DNA of 64,000 nucleotides. Origin: Fagopyrum homotropicum. Taxonomy: Eukaryota; Streptophyta; Magnoliopsida; Caryophyllales; Polygonaceae. The notes under the pieces were generated by a model that saw only the letters and a list, made by a program, of their open reading frames with translations, was not told the origin of the DNA and searched no databases. The stretch spans positions 109,406,443 to 109,470,442 of the forward strand of contig BSWB01000002.1 of assembly GCA_033239125.1 (NCBI GenBank), in the 5' to 3' direction. Below are positions 32,656 through 43,274 of this stretch, piece by piece. Every line of letters starts with the position of its first letter. Within the stretch, counting starts at the first letter, position 1. The position numbers were made by a program, and so were the translations under genes.

Positions 32656-33160
32656 GACATAGCACCAAAAAGCCTCGCAACCCTAACCGATAATTCTCGC
32701 AGCTCGGATTGCACTGATGATTGTACCGGTCTTCTCTAGATCCCATCCTCCAAATATATAACATGGCATGCATCTGTAGTTACCGTCACCATCCTCTTGC
32801 CAATGTACATAACTGCTCCATGTCGGTCCATCCAATCCATGCCTAGAATAACTTCTTCATTTACTAAGTACATGACGAAGAAGTCGGTTGGCCAGTCGCA
32901 ACCTCCCAATCTAATAGGGCAATCGTGAACCTCTCGTGTACTTCTAATCTTACTCCCATCGGGTAATCCTATAAAGAAGGGTCTACCTTCTACGGTAACT
33001 AAGGCCAATCTGTCCACACATGCATCATATATAAAAGAATGCGTAGCATCGGTATCGAAAAGAACTCTAACAAGAAAACCATTAATATGAATGGTACTTG
33101 TAGTCGATGGCGTTGTCGGCTCTATAGCACTCCTAACCTCATAAACTCGGGCTGATGCAT
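32656..33160 (-). pseudogene. R3 protease remnant
   Basis: The open part 32736-33017 encodes VEGRPFFIGLPDGSKIRSTR and LVNEEVILGMDWMDRHGAVM, matching the R5 protease. The DTG-containing start lies in another frame around 33030-33060 (SFIYDACV-like residues). Confidence 0.75.
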
Positions 33161-34177
33161 CTCTGGTATCTGCAGAACCACCAACTCATCCTCTACCCCT
33201 CCCTTGTTCCGGAGTGGAACCTTGAGGAGCGGTAGAACCGGGATCTCTCTACTACTGCTGCTGATACAAAGACCTCTATCCACCTCTTGCAACATTAGCA
33301 GGTGAAGAACCTTATTGAAATAGCGCCTTGCCCCGACGGAAAAACGCAGCTCTATGTCCGGGCTTGCCACAAGAAAAGCAAGTCACTGCAGGCTTCCTGC
33401 AATCACCTCGAATATGTCTTGTACCTCTGCAATTATGACACTGCCGTCCTCTATCTAAACTCTGCTGGAAGCCAGTAGGTCCCGGCGTCTGACTACGCCC
33501 AAACCCAGCTGCTACAATTCCTGCACTGGTTGGTCTAGTCCTTTGTCTCTTCTCAGGACCTCCTGCCTGAGAAGCTCTCCTCTGACCCGGTCGGTCTCCT
33601 CATACGCAGATGCTCTATCTCTATAGTCCATCAAAGAGTCACAACAGAATCCAGCAAGATAAGAGCGGGTAGACTTCCTCAGCCTTCGGGAGAACATATA
33701 CACGTGTTGATCCTCAGGTGATACAAATGGACCCAACAAAGACAACTCATCGTGACACTTGCAAATGATCTAAGCAATAGGCAAATCCTCAAATCCAACC
33801 TCGAGGAAATCCTGAAGACGATCTCTCCTCATCGTTGCAGAGCAGTAGCGATCCCTTATCACCTTCTTCATCTGCTTATAACTGGTGACCTTACTGCGAG
33901 CGGTCCTCCACCAAGAATAAGTCTGATCCTTCAGTAGCGTAAGTGTTATGTTAAAGCGACGTCCCTTTGGGCAATCGATCGCCTTCATAGTAGAATCCAT
34001 CTGTCTCAGCCACAACTCTACCTCCAATCCAGTCTTCCCCATGAAAGTGGGAACCTTCAGCTAGTCGAAAGCTTTCAACCAACTATAGGGCCTCGGTTCA
34101 CTCACCTCAACCGGAACTCTAGTAGCCTCAACTACTCTAGAAGGTGCATCAACAACCGGCGTTACTCTCTGCGAAAC
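33161..34177 (-). pseudogene. R3 gag remnant, cut by R6
   Basis: Zinc-knuckle DNA equivalent to R5 22200-22325 is at about 33310-33450. The core follows in two frames: 33512-33745 (QHVYMFSRRLRKSTRSYLAG) and 33770-34042 (GKTGLEVELWLRQMDSTMKA, SWWRTARSKVTSYKQM). The N-terminal region ends at the R6 LTR start, 34178; GAAAC at 34173-34177 would be one target-duplication copy. Confidence 0.78.
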
Positions 34178-35724
34178 TGTTCGCCTCAAAGCGTGCGTGC
34201 AAATAAGTTTTAATTATAAAACTGAAACGAAAGCAAGCGAACCCGCAGTGTACGGATCGGCGTAGTTAAGCAAGTATTCCAGAGTATCGAACTCAGGGAT
34301 TTGGTGAGTTAAATTCAGTTTCGAATAATCGAGCAAGTAAAAGTATAAAAGCTTTGCAAATATTGGGGAAAACAACAATCCTAAAGATCCAGGTATTCAA
34401 TTGTGGCAATCGATTCAAGATATTCTATAGATATAAGGACAGGGTTGAGATTTGCAAAGGTATAACTAATGTAAGGTTATGTACGGTGAAGTTCCAAAAC
34501 CCTATATGTCTAACCCAAAGACTCACTCTATAAAGCTTGTTGAGGCTGCAATATAGAAACGATCTAAAGGTAAGAATTAATCTCAAATACTCATGCCCAA
34601 ACCCAAGGAATCAAAGATAAACTAAAACGGTTAAGGTTGTGACACTCGAAACCGAAATAGAGGATGTTGAGTCTCACTACTACCTAGCAAAGGCAAGTCA
34701 AGGCTAGGTTAAAGCAAATCATTAACTTTGGATAAAAGCAAAAGCAAAGATCGTAAAACAGAGAAAATCACGGCTGGATCTTTAGATTCCACAGTCGTGG
34801 AACTCAAGAACAGACCGTGGTTTAGGGTGTCGACGAGTTTCCTCACACTCTCAGGGTCCAATTTGTTTACAATCGATCTATCATCATCTAAGCCACAACT
34901 ATCAACCCTTCACCATAGAATTGCTAAAGGGTTTTAGCCAATAATCATAGTAATTGAATCAAATATCAAATTAAGAAGAGAAAAAGGTAAAAACCCTCAA
35001 AAGCTCAAATAACAATAAAAATCAATCTCAAATCCGAATAACAAAGTATTGTGTTTAATGAATGCAGAATAGGGAATCAAAATCCTCACAACAATCTTAA
35101 GGAACAACGAAGAACGGGATGTCAATCCGCCTTCAAATGTAAACCCTAAGATCTTCCTAAGTACGCAATCTCGAAATGTGTCCTTCTCAGGATCTTCCAT
35201 GTACGCAATGGAATCTTCTTAAGTAATGTAGCGTATACAACCGTCCTCCTCATCGGCGGCGGTTCAAGTCCGCCCTTCATTGTTGAAGGTTATCGGATAT
35301 ATGTAGGGATAAATCTAGGGTTTAAGGATAAAACCCTAAATATTTGGGCTGAAAAGAGGTCAAGCTCGCTAGTATCAGAAAATACTATGGGCCGTGTCAG
35401 ACGGTATCAGAGAATACTTTGGCGCGTCAGACGGTATTAGTGAGTACTTTGGCGCGTCACATGGTATCAGAAAATACTTTGGCTCGTCCCTTTTTTCTTT
35501 TATGCTCCTTTTGGTCCCGCTTCAAGGCTTCATCCTTAAATATGCAATTTCGCTCCAAAATTTGCCATTTTACCTACAAATGCAATAAAACTCGGTGTAG
35601 ACCTCTATTCTCGCAAAGTAGGTGAATATAACCATAAATGTCATGAAAGTATGTTTATGCATACAAAATAAAGGGAAAATCTACATAAATATATGCCTAA
35701 AATAGGTCATAATTCATGTCATCA
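34178..35724 (-). repeat. R6 3' LTR (1547 bp)
   Basis: On the plus strand it begins TGTTCGCCTCAAAGCGTGCG and ends TTCATGTCATCA before AAATACCCCATACTTG. It contains the conserved box at 34237-34255, an imperfect copy of the inverted motif near 34788 (CCACAGTCGTGG) and a 30-bp tandem array (35371-35490). Confidence 0.87.
35371..35490. repeat. 30-bp tandem repeat in R6 LTR
   Basis: Copies of GGTATCAGAGAATACTTTGG followed by CGCGTCAGAC start at 35403, 35433 and 35463, with a 32-base first copy at 35371. About four units are present, diverged by a few bases. They lie about 235-355 bases from the LTR 5' end in element orientation, consistent with a U3 location. Confidence 0.85.
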
Positions 35725-37397
35725 AAATACCCCATACTTGCCTCTTTCTTGTCCCCAATCAAGGTTCAATTTTAAGATACAAGATGATATGAATTATGAA
35801 TATGCAAAAATAAGAAAAATCACAATATTTTGATTGTGCTTCTATTCATAGATCACCCTCAAAGAGTTGTTAATAGCTAATGAAAATCATCATATGGTGA
35901 AAAGGAATTACATCATGGAAAGGATAATCACACTTTGCAAGAGAATCATAACTCGCAATAACTCAAAATCAATTATGAGAAATCCAATTTAGACCACAAA
36001 GGCAAACAACATACTCAAAGATCTTAAGGTCTTTCAAGTAAAGGTCAAGAAACGTGAATAGGTGGGACTTTCATAAGGTAATGTGGTGCAAAAATCCGGA
36101 AAAAAGGAACAACACAACATAACTTTTTCTTTAACAACTTGAATCAACCACCATTGAGAGCTTTGCTCTCCCTTTTCAGCACAAAATTTCTTTTTCAACT
36201 TTAGTTTTGGAAATATGGACAGCGGTGCACAAAAAACGAAGCCTAGGAGATTGACGTTTCTCAATTTTGAGATACCTCTAACCCTTGATGCACATACCAT
36301 GATCCGTTAGGAATATCGCTCAATCCGACTTTGGCAAGACACAAACACCCGGCTATGTGAATGGTGCCGAGTTACTCATCATCAAGATTGACTTCCCCAA
36401 ACCTATTTTCTATGCTTTGAATGCACAATTTTTTTTCTTTCATGACCCTCTCACATCAAACATGCCAAAAACAACTCTTCCTAATTCCCGGATAGGTAAA
36501 GGAGGCAAAAATTTCATTGAGGGGCTAAATGAACAAAGAAGAAGCAAGAAAAATCGAGGTGCCTTAATCATTACATAAAGATGCACAAGAACTTATAATG
36601 CGGTATCAACCTTCAATACTCAACATGATTTAGAATGAAAGCAAATTATCAAACATCCATGAAATTCTAACAAAGTATTCAAATCCCACATATGTCATAA
36701 ATCAATTCAAGCATACAAAATCATCATAGCTATTCCACAAAACAATATTCATCATAGAGATCACATCCATCCTAGAAGCACAAATTTTTTTTTTTAAATT
36801 TTCAAAATCAAAAATTGCAAGACATAAAACATGCAAATGGTATTGTAAATACCACCACCCCATACTTAAAACTCACATTGTCCCCAATGTGAAGAAAAGA
36901 AAAGATGGAAAATAATACTCACAATGTAAGATGGTGAATCCTTCATCGGGTGATGGTGGTGGGAATCTATATAAGCTCAATAGGGAACTCTGAATATTCC
37001 AATCGGTGTCAAAGAGCGTTGCTGAATGAAGAAAAGGAAACGTCTCCGGACGAAAAAAAATTTTATTTTTTATTTTTATTTTTCTTTCCACGGCCTATCG
37101 GGAATTTCCACGGCCGTGGTTTTGGGCGTGGAACTTTCTGTTGCTCTCGGCATAGCATTCCACGGTCCAAAATACCATTCCACGACCGTGGAACTGTACA
37201 GACACCCGTGGAATCCTCTAATGTTCGCCAAAAATCCAAGTTTCGTCAATCTTTCGGCTTTTCCTCCCTTCTTTTGCTCATTCCTTATTCCTGACACCCA
37301 AAAACACAAACATACCAGAAGGTATCGAAGAAAAACAAACAAAAACAACTACATTAATCTAATCTAAGAAAAAGAAAAGGGGAAAAGGATGCATTAC
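35725..37397 (-). other. R6 3' untranslated region with conserved block
   Basis: The polypurine complement (AAATACCCCATACTTG) is at 35725-35740. The conserved untranslated block spans about 36075-36540, with the near-invariant core at 36217-36403, including TAGGAATATCGCTCAATCCG and a CTCAATTTTGAG hairpin near 36260. A perfect CCACGGCCGTGG is at 37108-37119, with loose copies at 37088 and 37180. The downstream ORF of R7 and R8 is absent. No gene is seen. Confidence 0.7.
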
Positions 37398-37415
37398 CTT
37401 GGGTTGCCTCCCAAG
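37398..37415 (-). other. R6 post-pol hairpin
   Basis: CTTGGGAGGCAACCCAAG on the element strand is followed by GTAATGCATCC. It is kept in R6 although nearly all of pol has gone. Confidence 0.65.
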
Positions 37416-37620
37416 AAGCGCTTGGTTTAACGTCGCTAGCTGGACCTATCTCTATAGATGACTCAATGCACCTTGAACATCTTGGATTGCTCATCAAACT
37501 CATCATACAATTCCTCAAAAAAGGTTCCGGTTCCTAATTTCACCGGTAAATGGTAAGATCTCCTACGTACAAGCTTTTACGGTTTGATTCTCACCGGAAT
37601 CCTCCTAGCTTTCCTATGCT
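37416..37620 (-). pseudogene. R6 integrase C-terminal scraps
   Basis: Short words such as LVRRRSYHLPVKLG (near 37540-37580, equivalent to LVYGKSCHLPVELE) are recognisable on the minus strand, out of frame with the next ORF. Nothing else is seen. Confidence 0.5.
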
Positions 37621-38313
37621 TTAATGGGACATAATCCAGCCTTGCATCCCATCCTTTCCAGATCGAGAAATCAGTTTCTTAAGAATCCTCCTAGCTTTCC
37701 CAACTCCAGCTTGGGGATGATGTATGGTCTTCGTCATGTGGATGACCCCATACTTGAACAAAAGACACTTCATCGCCTTAACGGTGAAGTGCTTGCTAAC
37801 TCCACTCCTTGTAGTCCAAGGAGCATCTTCTTCCAACAGTTTTAATGGAGGTTTCATCTTCACCTTAGGAGGTTCTTTTGGAAAAGACCTCCAACTCTCT
37901 AGTGCATTCTTGAAAAAATCAGAAATTATAATAGGAACTTCAAAGGAAGTAAGACAATGTACCTTGTAAAGTTCTTCAAGGCTTGGGACAAGTTTCATGT
38001 TGGGATGATGATCCACACATGAAATATCTCCCAACTCAGTTGGATCCTCTTCAACCTTGGCCATAGTTTCAATAATTTGGCCAACGTTCTCCACTTCTTC
38101 CTCTTTTTCAATGAGGACTTCAAGAGAAGATTCAGGTTTGATAGGAGGAAGGCTTAAGACTTGAAATTCTTCCTCGTTGGATAGATGATTTTCCATGGCT
38201 TTATAAGATTCAGAAATAGACTTCAGGCCGTCTTCAACCTTGTCTATCACTTTTAATATCTTTTTCAGCATCATCTGTGTCCGATCCTCGGATGGTTGTT
38301 GTGGAGGTTGCAC
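37621..38313 (-). CDS. R6 chimeric ORF: acidic accessory region fused to integrase fragment
   Basis: The open frame has about 230 codons. The first 170 or so are acidic and contain SLPPIKPESSLEVLIEKEEE, VEEDPTELGDISCVDHHPN and a basic turn PPKVKMKPPLKLLEEDAPW. I do not recognise them as a protein family. They pass directly into SKHFTVKAMKCLLFKYGVIH and HHPQAGVGKARRILKKLISR, which align with the R7 integrase core from HFIARRFEALLAKYGVTH to KGILEKTVSR, with the catalytic E region altered. No catalytic set remains. The ORF could be a relic, or a protein kept by a non-autonomous family; a related copy elsewhere with the same join would favour the latter. Confidence 0.55.
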   Translation of the reverse strand: MQPPQQPSEDRTQMMLKKILKVIDKVEDGLKSISESYKAMENHLSNEEEFQVLSLPPIKPESSLEVLIEKEEEVENVGQIIETMAKVEEDPTELGDISCVDHHPNMKLVPSLEELYKVHCLTSFEVPIIISDFFKNALESWRSFPKEPPKVKMKPPLKLLEEDAPWTTRSGVSKHFTVKAMKCLLFKYGVIHMTKTIHHPQAGVGKARRILKKLISRSGKDGMQGWIMSH

Positions 38314-38522
38314 TTGAGGAGGTTGCTCATAAAACTTATGAGGGGGATTGAGCTCATTCCAATAGGCAAGCTCATCCTCAATAACTTCATCTCTTTATCT
38401 TTCACTGTCGAACCAATGAAAGGCGTATTTCTCTTCCAAGTATTCATAATGGTCCACCCTAGCACCTTGCCATGCTATCCAGGCTGGATCAAATGCAGGT
38501 TCATAGCTCCATCTAGCCACTA
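38314..38522 (-). pseudogene. R6 5' ORF segment, one stop
   Basis: The minus strand encodes ARWSYEPAFDPAWIAWQGAR, DHYEYLEEKYAFHWFDSER, an in-frame stop, then DEVIEDELAYWNELNPPHKF and an EQPPQVQPPQQ tract leading into the previous ORF. I do not recognise a family. It is Trp/Tyr-rich and differs from the coiled-coil gag N-termini of R7 and R8. Confidence 0.45.
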
Positions 38523-38614
38523 GAAAACCTGAAAACTCAAAAACTCATACCGAAAAGATTAAAAGCAAAAGCTCACAAGCCCGACAACCGAAAACCGAAT
38601 TTGGCCTAAACCAA

Positions 38615-38633
38615 ATCCCCAGCAACGGCGCCA
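38615..38633 (-). other. R6 primer-binding site, tRNA-Asp
   Basis: ATCCCCAGCAACGGCGCCA matches the 3' end of plant tRNA-Asp (ATCCCCGGCAACGGCGCCA) with one mismatch at 38621. It lies six bases from the LTR. Confidence 0.85.
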
Positions 38634-38639
38634 AAAACA

Positions 38640-39065
38640 TGTTCGCCTCAAAGCGTGCGTGAAAATAAGTTTTAATTATAAAACTGAAACAAAAGCAAGT
38701 GAACCCGCAATGTACGAATCGGCGTAGTTAAGCAAGTGTTCCAAAGTATCGAACTCAGGGATTTGGTGAGTCAAATTCAGTTTCAAATAATCGAGCAAGT
38801 AAAACTATAAAAGCTTTGCAAATATTGGGGAAAACAACAATCCTAAAGATCCAGGTATTCAATTGTGACAATCGATTCAAGATATTCAATAGATATAAGG
38901 ACAGTGTTGAGATTTGCAAAGGTATAACTAATGTAAGGTTATGTACGGTGAAGTTCCAAAACCCTATATGTCTAACCCAAAGACTCTCTCTATAAAGCTT
39001 GTTGAGGCTGCAATATAGAAAGGATCTAAAGGTAATAATATATCTCAAATACCCATGTCCAAACC
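38640..39065 (-). repeat. R6 5' LTR, fragment before the R7 insertion
   Basis: It begins TGTTCGCCTCAAAGCGTGCG and follows the R6 3' LTR for 426 bases, until CCATGTCCAAACC abuts the R7 LTR start. The conserved box is mutated here (ACCCGCAATGTACGAATC). The remainder should lie beyond the right end of R7, outside the window. Confidence 0.85.
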
Positions 39066-40813
39066 TGTTCGCCACTTAGCGTGCGTGCAAATAAGCTTTA
39101 AATTTATAAAACTAGAATCAAGAAAGCGAACCCGCAGTGTACGGATCGACGTAGCTAAGCAAGAATTCCAGAGTATCGAACACAGGGATTTGGGGGGAAC
39201 AAATTCAATTTCAGATTATCAAGAAGGTAAATGTAAGAGCTTTGCAAATTATTGGGAAAACAACAATCCTAAAGATCCAAGTATCCAGCTGTGGCAATCG
39301 ATTCAAGATATACTAATGATATAAGGACAGAGTTAAGATATGCAAAGGTATGCTAATGTAAGGTAATCGTACGATGAAGTATTAAAAAACCTTATATGAC
39401 TCACCTACAAGACACTCTCTATAAAGGTTGTTGAGGCTTCAATATAGAAAGGGTCTAAAGGTAAGAATTAATGTCAAATACCCAAACTTGTAATCCAAGG
39501 ATCGAGACTAACTAAACCGATTACGGTTGTGACACTCACAATCGAGGTAGAGGTTGTTGAGGCTTCACTACCACCTCGAAAAGGCAAGCCTAAACTAAGT
39601 TAAAGCAAATCTTTAACTTTGGATTAAAGTAAAAGCAAGTTCGTAAACTTAAGGGAAATCACGGTTAGTTTTTGAGGTTCCACGGCCGTGGACTCAAGAA
39701 CAGGCCGTAATTTAGGGTTCGTCGGCGATTCTCTCTAACTCTCAGGGTCCAATCAAATTACGATCGATCTATCATTATCTAAGCCACAACTATCAACCCT
39801 TCACCTTAGAATTGTTAAGGGTTTTTAGCCAACAACAGTCATATTGATATCAATTTCAAGAATTAAAAGATTGAAAGATGAAAACTTCCGAAAACCTTCA
39901 ATAAACTTCAAACCAATCTCAATGTCACAATCAAGAACAAATATTGTCACTAGATTCGGAATAGAACAAACAAACACAATCTTAGATAAGAAAGAAGAGC
40001 GGGATGTCAATCTGTCTTCTAAATCAAACCTAAACAAGAAGAGGAATCTTCTTGCGAACACTCTTCCGAATCTTCGATCTTCCGTCAATCCGGAAATCTC
40101 AATCACAATCTCCACCAAAGTGCGAGATTAGAGCAACTCCAAGGATGATTGCAAAATCCGTCTTTTGCAAAAGTCGCAAAGATCTCTCAAGCGAGGTGTG
40201 GGCGAAAGTGCGTCTAAGCAGAGGTGTAAGCGGAGGTGACGAAATCTCTCTTCGTCCGTCCTTTTATAGTGTATGATGAAGTAGCGGCCCGGCCCAATCT
40301 TTTAAAAGATCGTGGCTTAAAGTGTGGCGAAAAAGATCGCCAAGATCATGGTCGTGGAAGGTTCCACGACCGTAATTTAGAGCGTGGAATTCAACACGGT
40401 TTGAACCATCTTCTCCACGGCCGTAGAAGTTGCTGGAATGAACCATGCTTCCTTACCATGGTTCCACGGCCGTGGAACTGAACGTGGAAAGTAGTACGGC
40501 CGTATTTTAGAGCGTGGTTTAGGGCAAGAACGTGATTCTTCCCTAGCTTCGTGCATTCTCCAAGTTAACACTCCTTTTGCTCCTTAGAATGTCCTCAATC
40601 CATGGACATTGCTCAACAACTCCACCCTTGCTCGATTCCGTTCAGAAATAGCTCTCAATCACCTAAAATCAACATAAAGCTTGTGTAGATCTCTATATCG
40701 ACATTATAGACAAACTAGCTCACAAATGCATCTATGCTCAATCAATGACTATCAATATGAATCAAATACACTTAGAAAACGTGCCTAAAATATCACAATA
40801 TTTCATGCTAACA
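39066..40813 (-). repeat. R7 3' LTR (1748 bp)
   Basis: On the plus strand it begins TGTTCGCCACTTAGCGTGCG and ends TTTCATGCTAACA before AATAACCCCATACTTG. It contains the conserved box (39126-39144) and perfect CCACGGCCGTGG at 39680-39691 and 40464-40475. At 40340-40525 a run of related phrases (CACGACCGTAATTTAGAGCG, CACGGCCGTAG, TACGGCCGTATTTTAGAGCG) resembles DNA inside the pol linker at 60940-61115. Frames here that translate as HALNYGRG-type repeats are produced by this motif. Confidence 0.9.
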
Positions 40814-42175
40814 AATAACCCCATACTTGCAACTTGCTTGTCCCTAAGCAAGGTCTTTCAAAAGCTCTAAAACAAGAGTTAGGAAGAAATATGTGTACCT
40901 TCTCAAAGCAATACTTCTTTTGGATAAATGTGCCTTCTAAACAATAGATCATTCTCAAATCTTGCTTCAATCGTTTATAAGACTTTCATACACTTAATCA
41001 AAGAGTAAAGAGTAAAGAAAACTCATGAATCAATCAAACTTCCATACAAACATCATAACCTTTAAACATTATCAAAATCAATCATAAGAAACTTCAATTT
41101 AGATCACCAAGTCATATAACATTCTTTTGATCTTAAGGACTTTCAAAGAAGAAGGTCAAGAATGTGGAAAGGGAAGGAAACTTTAAGGAGTGTGGTGCAT
41201 GAATCCGGGAAACTGGACAACTACTCTTTTCTTCTCTCTTGCGGTTTCCGCAACACCTTCAACTTAGAGCTTCGCTCTCTTCTTTTCATTCTTCGACTTT
41301 ACTTTTGGTGCTATGGATAGAGGTGCACAAAAACCGAAGCCTAGGAGATTGGCGTTTCTCAATTTTAATGAGATGCCTCAAACCCTTAGCGCACATACCA
41401 TAATCCGCTAGGAATATCGCTCAATCCGACTTTGGCAAGACACAAACACCCGGCTATGTGAATGGTGCCGAGTTACTCATCATCATGATTGACTTCCCCA
41501 AACCTACAATTTCTTTCTATTCTTTTGATTGCAAATAATTGCTCTCATGGCCCTCCCACATCAAACATGGCTTTTTTATTCACTTCTCCAAATTCCCGGA
41601 TAGGTGAAGGAGGTCAATATTTCAATGAGGGGCTAAATGATCAAAGAAAGAAGAAAGAAAAATCGAATTGCCTTAATCATTTCAACAAGAAGCATAAGAA
41701 CTTATAGTGTGATTTCAACTTCAATTCCTCAACATGATTTAAGTAACATTTATCACATTATGAAACTTGCAAAAGAGGCATAATCAACTCATTCAAATTC
41801 TTTTCAATTCACTATTCGTTTAAGCATGCAATTGTCATCAAACTCAATTCACAAGTAGCGATTATCATGGAAATCATCTCAATTCCTTAGAAGCACAAAA
41901 TTTTTCAAAATTTTTCAATCTTTATGGGTTTTTCAAACTCTTTTTCATGCAATGCAATAATGAAACGTGCAACAATATAATGAACATGCAATGATAGTCT
42001 CGATAGAAGCAAACATAGTGAGTAAGAGTTATTACAACTTTTAGTCACACCCCACCCCATACTTAGGACGAACATTGTCCCTAATGTTCAAATAAAAGAA
42101 AGAAAAGAAAGAAAAGAAAAAGAAACTCACAAAATGGCGGTGGAGCGGCTAAAGCTGTCGGTCATGCAATCATCA
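40814..42175 (-). other. R7 3' untranslated region with conserved block
   Basis: The polypurine complement is at 40814-40830. The conserved block spans about 41190-41640, with core 41325-41508; its words match R4, R6 and R8. The rest is AT-rich, with GAAAGAAAAGAAAGAAAAG near 42095-42125, and has no ORF of note. Confidence 0.72.
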
Positions 42176-43274
42176 TCACTGCGGCGCTGGTGGAGGCGGG
42201 AATGGAGAGAAGCTAGGATCATAAAACCGCCCAAACTGCTGGCGGTAGACATCTCTCATCATGTGATCGAGGTCGTCCAAGCGTCCATCTCTAGCATCGG
42301 CTCGAATCTCCAATGCTCCTACTCTCTCCGAAAGACTAGTAGCCCAATCCGGCATCTACTCGTACCATCCCGGCGCATGATTGTACCACTCTGGAGCGTC
42401 GGATGGTGCTGGTGCTGGTGCAGAAGGTGTCTGTGTAGCCCATGGAGGTGGAGCTCCATACCATGCAGGAGGCGTCTCTGCCCAAGTGGGTCTCTCACTC
42501 ACGCTGGCGCGACGAGAAGACGAGCCTGAAGCTCTGGCGGGACGTGGAGAACGTCTAGGCACATCGGGGGCCGCATCCGGCTGATCCGGAAACGTGCCAA
42601 ACTACTGCTCGGCTCCTCCTCCACCCTCAAATTGATCCCTCATCTCCTCTTCCTCAACTACGGGCGGTGGTGGAACATACGGAGGAGCTGCAATCCTGTT
42701 CGCATGCATAGCAGCGAACGTCTCCTTCCAATTATGGCGTCCAGCCATAATGGAGTACTCCTGTAGCCACTCAATACCCCTATCCGTCCTGCTCTCCCAA
42801 GGCATGGCCGCATAAGGCGGACCTCTATGTGTGGGGAAGATGAGACCTCTAGTCATGAAGGCATGAAGTCCTAAGGCTATGGCTGGTATGCGGGTACAGG
42901 CAGAAAAATCAACTCCCAATGCCCTAGCAAGGTGGGTAACTATCCCACCATATCCAATGTTGCCCTTCCTCTTGTTCTTAAGCTTGCTCATAGTAGCAGC
43001 TAAGAGGGTGGCACAGTCAGCTCGGCGCCCATACAGCATAGAGTATAGCAGAAAGAGCTCATCCGTCTTGATCTTTTGGGGCGTCTCCGTCCTAGGGAAG
43101 AGACACTCCGAAAGAACACGGTGAGCAATCTTCAAGGCTAAGTGGTACATCAACTTAGCCTTGGTGTCAGCAGGTTGCCAACGGTCCTCGCTGGCGTATA
43201 TCATAACAACCTCCTCCCAAAAGTCTTTGGCGTAAACGCCACTAGGAAAGCGACCATTGAAGGTCTCATGGAAC
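42176..43274 (-). pseudogene. R7 downstream ORF, C-terminal part
   Basis: It continues the N-terminal part at 56628-57102 across R8; the frames rejoin when R8 and one GGAAC are removed. It encodes YASEDRWQPADTKAKLMYHL, KIKTDELFLLYSMLYGRRAD and KGNIGYGGIVTHLARALGV, then a Pro/Ala/Trp-rich tail (RRSPRPARASGSSSRRA) and a short helical end before TGA at 42176-42178. In-frame TAGs are at 42602 and 42356, where R8 has GAG and CAG codons. R8 (46417-47997) gives the intact counterpart. The function is unknown; there is no signal peptide or membrane segment. Confidence 0.78.

Larger units (their letters stand above)
8392..34177 (-). mobile_element. R3: old Tekay/Del-like chromovirus, interrupted by R4 and R6
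   Basis: Three visible pieces make up this element: the 3' LTR and the end of pol (8392-10568), the rest of pol and most of gag (about 30061-34177), and presumably the remaining gag start and 5' LTR beyond R6, outside the window. Pieces on either side of R4 align to one continuous region of the R5 pol. It inserted into R2 gag; 8387-8391 (TGTGG) would be one target-duplication copy. Dense stops throughout pol mark it as much older than R5, a relative with a clearly different LTR. Confidence 0.8.
34178..39065 (-). mobile_element. R6: Athila-like deletion derivative, 5' LTR cut by R7
   Basis: The order is 3' LTR (34178-35724), 3' untranslated region, post-pol hairpin, a short chimeric ORF, a tRNA-Asp primer site, and the first 426 bases (plus-strand view) of the second LTR, where R7 begins. 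The internal part is only 2915 bases and holds no gag core, protease, RT or complete integrase. The two LTRs differ at roughly 18 of the 426 comparable sites by eye, mostly transitions, so R6 is older than R8, as the nesting requires. Confidence 0.87.

Noticed and set aside
35371..35490. CRISPR-like array
   Set aside because: The units are contiguous with no unique spacers, and the context is a plant LTR; it is a plain tandem repeat.
42095..42125. GAAAGAAAAG purine run as a polypurine tract
   Set aside because: It is on the plus strand far from the LTR junction and opposite to the element orientation; the true tract adjoins the LTR at 40814.
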